Assembly (NCBI GenBank): GCA_902469555.1 | Contig: CABRDB010000032.1 | Coordinates: 1 to 55,050 of the forward strand | DNA: 55,050 bases | Direction: 5' to 3' | DNA from: an uncultured Collinsella sp. | Lineage (GTDB): Bacteria > Actinomycetota > Coriobacteriia > Coriobacteriales > Coriobacteriaceae | Shown here: positions 16,159-24,393 of the stretch, in pieces | Layout of the letters: each line of letters starts with the position of its first letter | How positions within the stretch are numbered: position 1 is the stretch's first letter | The notes under the pieces: model-generated | What the model was told of the DNA's origin: nothing | Databases searched by the model: none | What the model saw: only the letters and a program-made list of their open reading frames with translations | Translations under genes and position numbers: made by a program

Positions 16159-17031
16159 CTACAGGCGCTTGAGAATCACATAGCGGTTGAGCTCGCCGCT
16201 ACGACCGTCGGCATGGAAGCGCTCAAGCTCGCGCACGGGGACCTCGCCGCTCTTGTAGAACGTACGGACGCCGCGCACCAGGTCGGTGATCTGCTGATCG
16301 TCAAAGTGATGGCAATAGCGGTAGGCGTGGCGGTCGTTTTGCCAGCCGATGAGGTGGTCGCCGGCTTCAAACTGTGCGGAATCGTAACCCTCAAACGGCG
16401 GGGTGAGCTCGGCGCGGGCTTCGGCGCGAACAGCCTTGCGCGCCATGCGCTCGTCGTTCATAAACTCCCAAAAGCTGATGGCGATGATGCCGCCCGGGCG
16501 CGTCTGGCGCACCAGGGCGTCGAGCACGCGTACACGGTACTCGCACGACGGCACATGGTGCATAAAGCCAAAGCAGACCGAGATGTCGGCGAGCGGGGCG
16601 TCGAAAAGCACGTCGGGCGTCTCGGCGGGGTTGAGCTTCATAAGGGCGTCGAGCACGTCGAGTTCCTGGAAGTGCAGGTTGGGAATGCGCAGCGCGTGGC
16701 CATGTGCATCGATGGCCAGGTCTTGGCACGAGTCGACACCATAGAACTCAAACGGGCAGCTGGCATCTGCCGAGGGGTTTGCGCCATCGACGCCCTTGGC
16801 GGCAAGTGCGCCGCCGGCGGCAAAGTTCTCGAATCGCATATTGCCACAGGCAAGATCGAAGACGCGGACGGGATGCTCGATCGTGGCGACGTCGAGCTGT
16901 TCGAGCGCGATATCCATGGTGCGTACCCAGCCGGGCCACGGGGCCTGGCGCGTATCGGAAAAGGAAGCGGAGTGCTCGCGATAGAACGTGTTGTTGAGCT
17001 GGATGAGCGATGAGGCGAAATCGCGGTTCAC
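16159..17031 (-). CDS. class I SAM-dependent methyltransferase, substrate unknown
   Basis: Motif I is VFDLACGNMRFENF, followed by FYGVDSCQDL, a DVLFDAPLADISVCFGFMHH segment at the motif IV position, and RPGGIIAISFWEF. Together these make a Rossmann-fold methyltransferase of about 290 residues. I chose the GTG at 17031 because GGAGGGAG lies 9 bases upstream; the frame is open to an ATG at 17079 with no comparable site. Relatives are usually annotated only as class I methyltransferases. It lies upstream of trmB on the same strand with a 117-base gap, and diverges from the XRE regulator. Confidence 0.75.
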   Translation of the reverse strand: MNRDFASSLIQLNNTFYREHSASFSDTRQAPWPGWVRTMDIALEQLDVATIEHPVRVFDLACGNMRFENFAAGGALAAKGVDGANPSADASCPFEFYGVDSCQDLAIDAHGHALRIPNLHFQELDVLDALMKLNPAETPDVLFDAPLADISVCFGFMHHVPSCEYRVRVLDALVRQTRPGGIIAISFWEFMNDERMARKAVRAEARAELTPPFEGYDSAQFEAGDHLIGWQNDRHAYRYCHHFDDQQITDLVRGVRTFYKSGEVPVRELERFHADGRSGELNRYVILKRL

Positions 17032-17298
17032 GGCGCGGAACTCCCTCCGTTGGCGGTGCGGAATAAACAGTACGACCATACTACCGTTAACGCCGCAACG
17101 GGGACAACCAAGCTACGGGTCATTGCTTTGTTTGGACACATTTCCGCAGCTCATATGCGCCCGCAACCGCCGGTTGTCAAAAATCTCACTAGAATAGGTG
17201 GCATGCTTTTGGCGGTGGCGGATAGATTTTTAACTGTGCAAGGCGCCTTAAGAACAAAAGCGGTCCGGCGGTACGGCTGGCATCACATAGGAGGAACC

Positions 17299-18021
17299 AT
17301 GAATGTAGAAACTGCGCAGCGGCTCGCCGACCTTCGCCGCAGCAAAGGCTTTAGTCAAGAAGGGCTGGCACGAAAGCTGGGACTGTCGCGCCAGGCGGTC
17401 AGTAAATGGGAGCGCGCGGAGAGCTCGCCCGATACCGAGAACCTGATCTCGCTCGCTAAACTCTATGGCGTGAGTTTGGACGAGCTCCTCAATCCGAGTG
17501 ACGAGATCGAGGACGATATCGAGTTTGAGAACGAGGACCGCGCTCGTCAGCGCGAGGCCGAGGCGGCAGAGCGTGCTCGCACCCATGAGGCGGCGGCGCG
17601 CGCTACCGAGGCGGCAACGCGGGCGAGTGATGCTGCGGCCAAGGCGGCGCAAGCGGCAAGCTGGAGTGCGCAGGCCGCCAATGCCGCTACGGCGCAGGCG
17701 ACGAGTGGCGGCGCAGTTGGTTCGACTCCGGTGAAGGGCCCGTTCCAGTCGTTCCCGTATTGGGCCGTGTGCTGGCTGCTGTTCTTTTTACTGATGCTCC
17801 TGGTTGGTGCCAGCCCCTTTCCCGCACTGATCTTCTTTACGATTCCCATCTATCACTGGGTGGCGCGTGCGCTCGATGGCGATTGGGCGCGCGGGGATAT
17901 TCAGGTTGGTCCGGTGCCGGCGGTCGCTAGGACTAAGGGGGAGGACGTTTCCACAGCGGTTGACGCTGACATGGCTACCGCGACCACCGCTGAGCCGATT
18001 GCCAAAGAGGGTGATGAATGA
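17299..18021 (+). CDS. XRE-family regulator with alanine-rich coil and membrane segment
   Basis: Residues 1-65 are a helix-turn-helix of the XRE type (AQRLADLRRSKGFSQEGLAR, LSRQAVSKWERAESSPDT). Then comes an acidic stretch, a long alanine-rich helix about 85-135, and hydrophobic segments (YWAVCWLLFFLLMLLVGA and ALIFFTIPIYHW) suggesting a membrane-anchored regulator. The product is 240 residues. ATG 17299 follows TAGGAGG. It overlaps the DUF4097 gene by 4 bases (ATGA), so the two are translationally coupled. The arrangement resembles known pairs in which a membrane HTH protein controls an envelope-stress partner. Confidence 0.85.
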   Translation: MNVETAQRLADLRRSKGFSQEGLARKLGLSRQAVSKWERAESSPDTENLISLAKLYGVSLDELLNPSDEIEDDIEFENEDRARQREAEAAERARTHEAAARATEAATRASDAAAKAAQAASWSAQAANAATAQATSGGAVGSTPVKGPFQSFPYWAVCWLLFFLLMLLVGASPFPALIFFTIPIYHWVARALDGDWARGDIQVGPVPAVARTKGEDVSTAVDADMATATTAEPIAKEGDE

Positions 18022-18917
18022 TGAAGCTCTCGCATGAGTCTAAGAGGCGCTTGGGCATTGGCATCGGAGCGTTTGTGCTTATCATTGGACTTGTCTTTGG
18101 CATTTCGCGGACTTTGATTCATTTTGATGGACCGTGGGATTTCGACGATGTCGTATCCGGCTTGTTTGGTATGGCCGATGTGGTTGACGAGGACGATGTT
18201 TTGGATGACGGTATTTACTCCGCTCAGTCTCAAAAGCTTTCGAGTGAAACCTTCGATGCCGACTCATTCCAGTCCCTTGACCTGGATGTGACGTCGGGCA
18301 CGGTCGATATCAAGTACGTTTCCGATGGACCGGTGCGTGTCATCGAGAGTGGTCGCGTTGCAAAAGGAGTAACTGCTTACGATGCTGCCACTCAAAATCT
18401 GGCCGAGATTAGGGGCTCTACGCTCAAGATTAACCAGTTCGACTGCGATGACGAGCGTGCGCTTGACCGTACGGTCACCATCGAGCTGCCGCGCGAGCTT
18501 GCCGATAACATGATGGACATTTCGGCGAATGTGGGGTCGGGGGATCTGACGATTACGGACATTGCGTGCCACGACTTCGATTTGACGTTGGACTCGGGAG
18601 ACATCGAGTTCGCGGGCACCGTGACCGATACCCTGAATGCCGAGGTCGGTTCGGGCGATGTGACGTTCGAGCTCTACCAGGCCCCCGCGAAGTCGATGGA
18701 TGTGAGCGTGGGCTCGGGCGACGTGGAGATGACGGTTCCGAACTCTACGGGCTTTAAGGCGAGCCTCACCGTGGGCAGCGGTGACTTCGAGAGCGATTTC
18801 CTTCCGCTTGGCTACGATGGCGAGACCATATTGAATCTTGAATTCGACAACGGTGATAAGTCAGCCACGTATCGTTTTAAGGTCGGTTCGGGCGACATGT
18901 CGTTTGATCCGGAGTGA
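18018..18917 (+). CDS. membrane-anchored DUF4097 beta-repeat protein
   Basis: The 299-residue product has one N-terminal transmembrane helix (IGIGAFVLIIGLVFGI) and an extracytoplasmic beta-solenoid of DUF4097 type. The repeats are visible as recurring GSGD turns (VGSGDLTITD, VGSGDVTFEL, VGSGDVEMTV, VGSGDFESDF, VGSGDMSFDP). Such proteins are often encoded next to PspC or HTH regulators and are thought to act in envelope stress. Start codons at 18018 and 18021 are both possible. It is followed by a strong terminator. Confidence 0.85.
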   Translation: MMKLSHESKRRLGIGIGAFVLIIGLVFGISRTLIHFDGPWDFDDVVSGLFGMADVVDEDDVLDDGIYSAQSQKLSSETFDADSFQSLDLDVTSGTVDIKYVSDGPVRVIESGRVAKGVTAYDAATQNLAEIRGSTLKINQFDCDDERALDRTVTIELPRELADNMMDISANVGSGDLTITDIACHDFDLTLDSGDIEFAGTVTDTLNAEVGSGDVTFELYQAPAKSMDVSVGSGDVEMTVPNSTGFKASLTVGSGDFESDFLPLGYDGETILNLEFDNGDKSATYRFKVGSGDMSFDPE

Positions 18918-18966
18918 CATGCGGTTTTTTCGTAGATCGGTACATTTAGGCACGCTCTTTGATGGA

Positions 18967-18999
18967 GGCGCCGGAGCCGTGACGGGCTCCGGCGCCTTT
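18967..18999 (+). terminator. rho-independent terminator of the XRE/DUF4097 operon
   Basis: GGCGCCGGAGCC (18967-18978) and GGCTCCGGCGCC (18985-18996) pair over 12 bp and are followed by TTT, then GCCTTT. Confidence 0.85.
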
Positions 19000-19016
19000 G
19001 CCTTTACAATGGGGGC

Positions 19017-20924
19017 ATGGAACAGATTATCTTGAACATACTCGATGCCCTGCGTCGCGGCGAGACCGTGGACGACAAAGCGCTCGTCAAGCTGATACAT
19101 GCCGAGGCGCGTCGCGAGGGCGCCGACAAACGCGATTTGGCCAAGCGCCGACTGCTGCCGTTTTACCAGCGGGTTAAACGTGAGGAGCCGGCTCGCTGGG
19201 CTGGGTGGAATGTCGACGCGGAGCTGGAGCGTCAACTGCTGCAGGTGCTACGCATGAAGCCTCGTCGCACGGCTTCGGGCGTAGCGACCATTACCGTCAT
19301 CACCAAGCCGTGGCCGTGCTCGGGCGATTGCTTGTTTTGCCCCAACGACCTGCGCATGCCCAAGAGCTATCTGCACGCTGAGCCGGCGTGTGCCCGTGCG
19401 GAGCAAAACTACTTCGATCCGTATCTGCAGGTGAGTGCCCGTTTGACGGCGCTTTCGCAGATGGGTCATGCGACCGACAAGATAGAGCTTATCGTGCTCG
19501 GTGGCACCTGGAGTGACTATCCGCAAGGGTATCAGGCATGGTTTATGTCGGAGCTTTTCCGTGCGCTCAATGACGATGCCGTCGCCGGCGTTGCGGCAAA
19601 CCCCATGTTGGCGCGTCCGGGCATCAGTCGTGCCGAGGCGGGGCGCCTGCTCGATGACGCTCCCGCCGATGCCCTGCCGCCGGTGGTAACAGGGCGCCGC
19701 GGGCGCTATCGGGCTGCCGGCATTGCGACAGACGAGGCTGAGCTTGCTGCCGGCGTTGCCGACGAGCAGGAGCGTGTGGATGCTGCCGTGGGCGGCTATA
19801 ACCGCGCAGTGCGTCGTCTGTACGGCCCCGGTACGCCGTGGGGCGAGGTCGCCGAGTGGCAGACAGCAACGATGGAAGAGCTCGAGCGGCAGCAACGAAT
19901 CAACGAGACGGCGAAGCATCGCGTGGTGGGACTCGTTATCGAGACGCGCCCCGATGCCGTAACGCCGCAGACCCTCACGCTCATCCGCCGCCTGGGCTGC
20001 ACCAAGATCCAGATGGGTATTCAGAGTCTCGACCAACATTTGCTCGATATCAACGAGCGCCGCATTTCGGTGGCGCAGATCGAGCGGGCGTTTTCGCTCG
20101 CGCGCCTGTTTGGCTTTAAGATCCACGCTCATTTTATGCTCAACTTGCTGGGCGCCACACCCGAGGGGGACAAGCGCGACTACGAGCGCTTTATGACCGA
20201 AGGGGCCTTTATGCCCGACGAGGTCAAAGTCTACCCGTGTGCGCTCATCGAAGGCTCGCGTCTGGTGGGCTGCTATGAGCGCGGCGAGTGGCGCCCCTAT
20301 TCCGAGGAAGAGCTGCTCGATGTGTTGGCCGACGACATCGTGGTGACGCCGGCGTTCTGCCGTATCAGTCGCATGATTCGCGACTTTAGCTCCGATGACA
20401 TCATGGTGGGCAACAAGAAGCCCAACCTGCGTCAGCTCGTCGAAAACCGCTTGGCTGCTCGTGGGGAAGGCGCGACGGTGCGCGAGATTCGCTATCGCGA
20501 GATCAGCACGGCGGGTGCCGACTTGGATGAGCTGACCCTTGACGAGGAAGTGGCGTACGAGACGCCGGTGACGCACGAGCGCTTTTTGCAGTGGGTGACG
20601 CCGCAGGGCAAGATCGCGGGTTTTTTGCGCCTGTCACTGCCCGATCGTACTTTTGTTGCCACACATGCGGACGAGTTGCCGACGATGCCGGACGAGGCGA
20701 TGATTCGCGAGGTACACGTGTATGGCATGGCGGCGCGCGTGGGGGATCAAGGCCAGGCAGCCCAGCACCATGGATTGGGGCGTTTGCTCGTAGAGCGTGC
20801 GTGCGAGATTGCCCGGGATGCGGGTTATGCACGCATCAACGTGATTAGCGCGATTGGCACACGCGAGTACTATCGCCATCTTGGATTTTATGACCATGGC
20901 CTTTATCTGCAAAAGGAGCTCTAG
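19017..20924 (+). CDS. elp3: bacterial Elp3: radical SAM/GNAT tRNA wobble-uridine modification enzyme
   Basis: Elp3 joins a radical SAM domain to an acetyl-CoA-binding GNAT domain and carboxymethylates the wobble uridine U34 of tRNA. In this 635-residue protein the [4Fe-4S] cysteines are Cys101, Cys105 and Cys108 (CSGDCLFC). The barrel continues through ELIVLGGTWSDYP and LVIETRPDAV, KIQMGIQSLD and FKIHAHFMLNLLG, and the C-terminal GNAT domain ends with GLGRLLVERACEIARDAGY and YYRHLGFYDHGLYLQKEL. The single-subunit form is known from some bacteria and archaea. The start is preceded only by GGGGGC. The next gene starts at the very next base after its stop. Confidence 0.92.
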   Translation: MEQIILNILDALRRGETVDDKALVKLIHAEARREGADKRDLAKRRLLPFYQRVKREEPARWAGWNVDAELERQLLQVLRMKPRRTASGVATITVITKPWPCSGDCLFCPNDLRMPKSYLHAEPACARAEQNYFDPYLQVSARLTALSQMGHATDKIELIVLGGTWSDYPQGYQAWFMSELFRALNDDAVAGVAANPMLARPGISRAEAGRLLDDAPADALPPVVTGRRGRYRAAGIATDEAELAAGVADEQERVDAAVGGYNRAVRRLYGPGTPWGEVAEWQTATMEELERQQRINETAKHRVVGLVIETRPDAVTPQTLTLIRRLGCTKIQMGIQSLDQHLLDINERRISVAQIERAFSLARLFGFKIHAHFMLNLLGATPEGDKRDYERFMTEGAFMPDEVKVYPCALIEGSRLVGCYERGEWRPYSEEELLDVLADDIVVTPAFCRISRMIRDFSSDDIMVGNKKPNLRQLVENRLAARGEGATVREIRYREISTAGADLDELTLDEEVAYETPVTHERFLQWVTPQGKIAGFLRLSLPDRTFVATHADELPTMPDEAMIREVHVYGMAARVGDQGQAAQHHGLGRLLVERACEIARDAGYARINVISAIGTREYYRHLGFYDHGLYLQKEL

Positions 20925-21803
20925 ATGAACAAGCCGAGTGTTTCTGCTGGTGTCGTTGCCGGCGTTGCTCTGGGGGCCGCGGCGCTTGGTGCGGCCGCTG
21001 TCGCTGTTCGTGCTGCCTGTCTGCAGGTTGCGCGAACCCGCAATGGGTTGGCGCGTGTGAAGCGCGTGCACGATGAGGGCGGCGACGAAGTCCGCGTATT
21101 GGTGCAAGGCGGCGTCTACCAAAGCGCGAGTTACATTGGCGAAAGCTGGGCGGAGCCCGTCTTTGCGTACTATCGCGCGTTTGACGACGTGTTTGAGGCT
21201 AAGGACGCAATGCGTGATGCTTACGGGCATGGTATCGACCGTATGCTCATGCTGGGCGGTGGCGGGTTTGCCTATCCCAAGTTTGCGCTGATGTCGCACG
21301 AGAGCTTGCGCATGGACGTCATTGAGTACGATGCCGAGATTATGCGCCTGGCGCGCCGTTGGTTCTACCTGGACGAGCTGGAGCGCACGGCGGGCGATCG
21401 CCTGCGAGTGATTACCGCTGAGGCTCGCTCGTATCTGGGCGTGACGAGCGTGGGTCATCGTCGCTACGACGTGGTCGTGAGCGATTGCTTTGGCGGTGCC
21501 GAGCCCGTACGCGAGCTGGCGACGGTTGAGGCGCTGCGCCTGGTGCGGGGCAGCCTGAACCCCGGGGGTATCTACGTGGCCAATATCGTGAGCGCAAGCG
21601 AGGGGAGCGATGTGACGTTCCTGCGCGATTGCGCTGCCACGGCACTCGAGGTATTCGCCCACGCCTGGGTGGTCCCATGTGGCGATGCGGAGTTCGGCGG
21701 CGAGGAAAACTACCTGCTCATCGCCAGCGACGGCGACTATGTCTTTGCCGAAGCCGTGCCTTTTGACGCCGGCTTCCTTGGCACCGTCCTTCACGACAAG
21801 TAA
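20925..21803 (+). CDS. spermidine-synthase-like methyltransferase-fold protein with N-terminal membrane segment
   Basis: The 292-residue product begins with an alanine/valine-rich hydrophobic segment (about 8-32). It is followed by a spermidine-synthase-type Rossmann domain: MLMLGGGGFAYPKF (108-120), DVIEYDAEI, and YDVVVSDCFGG at the catalytic aspartate region. Many such proteins are not true polyamine synthases, because the residues that bind putrescine are missing; I could not confirm them here. It starts directly after the Elp3 stop codon, so it is translated from the same message. The functional link to Elp3 is unknown. Confidence 0.75.
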   Translation: MNKPSVSAGVVAGVALGAAALGAAAVAVRAACLQVARTRNGLARVKRVHDEGGDEVRVLVQGGVYQSASYIGESWAEPVFAYYRAFDDVFEAKDAMRDAYGHGIDRMLMLGGGGFAYPKFALMSHESLRMDVIEYDAEIMRLARRWFYLDELERTAGDRLRVITAEARSYLGVTSVGHRRYDVVVSDCFGGAEPVRELATVEALRLVRGSLNPGGIYVANIVSASEGSDVTFLRDCAATALEVFAHAWVVPCGDAEFGGEENYLLIASDGDYVFAEAVPFDAGFLGTVLHDK

Positions 21804-21830
21804 GTCTCCCCGTCCCAAAAAAGACTGGTT

Positions 21831-24275
21831 TTATGTGTGGTCGCGCCAGCTGCGGACACGCTGCTTCATGCCTTCTATGTCGAGCACGCCTTCGGCAAAG
21901 CCCTTGCGTACGAGCTCTTCGGGAACGAACTCATCGTAGCGGTCAAAATAAGGTACCTCGCCGGGATAGACGAGCTCGATGGGGTCGAAGTTCTTTTCGG
22001 CCTCGGCTGCAAGCACCTCAAAGAACGTCTCCTCGTCGGCCTTCATCTTGAACTGCATAAAGTATGGACGCGACGGATCGAGCCCGCGAAGGCCAAGCTC
22101 CGCGGCGCATTTAATCTTGAGCATACGCTCGAGCGCCAGAAAGGCGTAGCTGCCCAACCAGGGGAAGAGCACCCAGGTGTCGCCACCCAGGTTGATGAGC
22201 GGCTTAGTTCCCGCGCTCGAAATCTCGGCGGTATGACGAGCCTGTGCAAGGCGTGCCCGCGCGTTGCCCATGAGGTACGGATATGCCGCGTGCTCGTTGA
22301 GCGCCTTGCGCATGCGCTCGAGTACGTGCGTATTGATGTCACCGGGGCAGTCGCCAAAGTATGCCGGCACACGACCTTTGACTTGCGTGGTAAAGACGGT
22401 ATGACGCTTCCAGTCCACTTCCTCGACAATCCAGCAGTGTCCGGCGATGGCGATGCGCTCGCCGGGCGGAGGGGGATTGACGATCGTGCCCAACTCGGCC
22501 GACTCACTGCGAACGGTGAACTCCTCGTTTTCCTGGAACACAGCGTAGAACTTAAAGTTGTTGATGATGCGCTCACCCGCGAGACCCACGATGAGCCCAC
22601 CGCCCTCGGTGACCTGGATGTGGTCGATCTTGATGAGGTGGCGCAGCAGTACGCGATAGTCATCGGCCGAGACGCGGTGGAAATAGCTGAGCGTGAGCAC
22701 GCGCTGGGCAAGCTCGGCCGGTGTGAGCTCGCCGGTGCTGGCGAGCGTCGACATGGTCTGGTGATAGAGCAAACTGTAGGGTAGTCGATCGAGCTCGGGC
22801 GGCTCGACCCACTTTTCTTCGCGATAGAGTTGTACGAGTGCGATGCCCTGGAGGAGCTTCCAGGGAATGGTCTCGGGCATCATCGTGCGCGGCTCGGGCT
22901 CCTCCTCGCGCATGACAAACCACATCTCGGGCGGAAGATCGCGGCGGCCTGTGCGCCCCATGCGCTGCAAAAAGGAGCTGACGGTAAACGGCGCGTCGAT
23001 CTGGAAGGCACGCTCCAGGCGGCCGATATCGATACCGAGCTCCAGCGTAGAGGTGGTGACGGTCGTCTGTGCCTGTTCCTCGTCGCGCATAAGCTCTTCT
23101 GCCGTCTCGCGCAACGATGCCGAAAGATTGCCGTGGTGGATGAGAAAACGGTCGGGCTCGTGCCGGCTCTCGCAGTAGCTACGCAGCATGGAGCACACGG
23201 CCTCTGCCTCTTCGCGCGAATTGGCAAAGACCAGGCACTTGCGGCCGCGTGTGTGCTCAAAGATATAGCCCATGCCGGGGTCGGCGTTGTCCGGTGCTGT
23301 GTCGGTGGGGTTGAGTAATGCCTGTTCGGGTGCTCGGGGAATGTCGACTTCGCCCTCGGGGACTGAGGAAGTGCGACGGTCCTTGGGAGCGGCCTTGCCC
23401 CGTGCCCGCTCGCGACGTTGACGGCGCTCCTCCTGTGTGAGCTGTCCGCTGTGACGCATGTCTTGGGCGCCGGCGGGCGGTGCCGCGGGTGCCGCTGCCT
23501 CAATGCGCTCGCACGCAAGCACTTCGGCCTCTTGAGGACCCATGCTCTCGAATCCTCGCTGCTGTGCCTGGGGACCCGAGTTGTAGAAGTGCTCTATGGA
23601 GATACGCCACACGCGACGCGGCTCCTCAAAACGGGGGATAACGCAGTCGCGTCCCGTTCCCTGTGAGAGAAAGGCACCCGTGCGCTCGGGGTCGCCGATG
23701 GTAGCCGAAAGGCCAATGCGGCGGGGTTGTACGCCGGCCATGTGCGACAGGCGCTCAATAAGGCAGAGCGTCTGCCCGCCTCGATCGCCGCGCATAAGCG
23801 AATGGACCTCGTCGATGACGACGTAGCGCAGATCGCAGAACATGCGCGGAATCGCCATGTGCTTATGGATCAAGAGCGCCTCGAGCGACTCGGGCGTAAT
23901 CTGCAAGATGCCGCTCGGTTTTTTGATGAGTTTGGCCTTGTGCGATTGCGAGACGTCGCCATGCCAGTGCCAGACGGGGATGTCGGCCTCTTCGCAGAGG
24001 TCGTTGAGGCGGACGAACTGATCATTGATGAGCGCCTTGAGGGGGCCAATATAGAGGGCGCCCACGCTTGCGGGCGGGTTCTCCCAAAACTCGGTCAGGA
24101 TGGGAAAGAAGGCCGCTTCGGTTTTGCCGGATGCCGTGGATGCCGTTAGGAGCACATTGTCCTGTGTGTTAAAGATGGCATCTGCTGCCGCAACCTGAAT
24201 GGAGCGCAGGCTATCCCAATCGTGGGAGTAGATGAAGTCTTGGATAAACGGGGCGTAGCGGTCAAAGGCGTTCAC
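21831..24275 (-). CDS. sngC: Lhr-like DEAD/DEAH-box helicase, SngC-like third component of a Shango-type defence operon
   Basis: This superfamily 2 helicase of about 814 residues has Walker A STASGKTEAA (near 46-54), DEVHSLMRGDRGGQ, LSATIGDP, HHGNLSASLRETAEELM, TSTLELGIDIG and QRMGRTGRR. A low-complexity, charged insert (QLTQEERRQRRERARGKAAP region) separates the two RecA domains. The C-terminal part resembles helicases of the BrxHI/Lhr group. GTG 24275 follows AGAGGAGG closely; ATG 24290 is the alternative. It is the last gene of the TerB, ATPase, helicase order described for Shango anti-phage systems. A gap of about 115 bases with a hairpin separates it from the ATPase gene. Confidence 0.8.
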   Translation of the reverse strand: MNAFDRYAPFIQDFIYSHDWDSLRSIQVAAADAIFNTQDNVLLTASTASGKTEAAFFPILTEFWENPPASVGALYIGPLKALINDQFVRLNDLCEEADIPVWHWHGDVSQSHKAKLIKKPSGILQITPESLEALLIHKHMAIPRMFCDLRYVVIDEVHSLMRGDRGGQTLCLIERLSHMAGVQPRRIGLSATIGDPERTGAFLSQGTGRDCVIPRFEEPRRVWRISIEHFYNSGPQAQQRGFESMGPQEAEVLACERIEAAAPAAPPAGAQDMRHSGQLTQEERRQRRERARGKAAPKDRRTSSVPEGEVDIPRAPEQALLNPTDTAPDNADPGMGYIFEHTRGRKCLVFANSREEAEAVCSMLRSYCESRHEPDRFLIHHGNLSASLRETAEELMRDEEQAQTTVTTSTLELGIDIGRLERAFQIDAPFTVSSFLQRMGRTGRRDLPPEMWFVMREEEPEPRTMMPETIPWKLLQGIALVQLYREEKWVEPPELDRLPYSLLYHQTMSTLASTGELTPAELAQRVLTLSYFHRVSADDYRVLLRHLIKIDHIQVTEGGGLIVGLAGERIINNFKFYAVFQENEEFTVRSESAELGTIVNPPPPGERIAIAGHCWIVEEVDWKRHTVFTTQVKGRVPAYFGDCPGDINTHVLERMRKALNEHAAYPYLMGNARARLAQARHTAEISSAGTKPLINLGGDTWVLFPWLGSYAFLALERMLKIKCAAELGLRGLDPSRPYFMQFKMKADEETFFEVLAAEAEKNFDPIELVYPGEVPYFDRYDEFVPEELVRKGFAEGVLDIEGMKQRVRSWRDHT

Positions 24276-24356
24276 GGGGCCTCCTCTCATATACGAACCT
24301 CTTAACGCGGTGGTCAGTGGCTTGCTGCATTACTGTCTCAACGTTTGCCCAGATAA

Positions 24357-24393
24357 AACCTGCCAAAATAAACCTGTCCCTTTTTGGCAGGTT
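24357..24393 (-). repeat. GGGACAGG-loop hairpin, copy 2, likely attenuator between sngB and sngC
   Basis: On the minus strand AACCTGCCAAAA pairs perfectly with TTTTGGCAGGTT over 12 bp, with AGGGACAGG in the loop and TTTTATC following the stem, so it also reads as an intrinsic terminator. Its first bases overlap the sngB stop codon (24392-24394). The plan and loop match the hairpin at 10246-10282. Confidence 0.7.
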
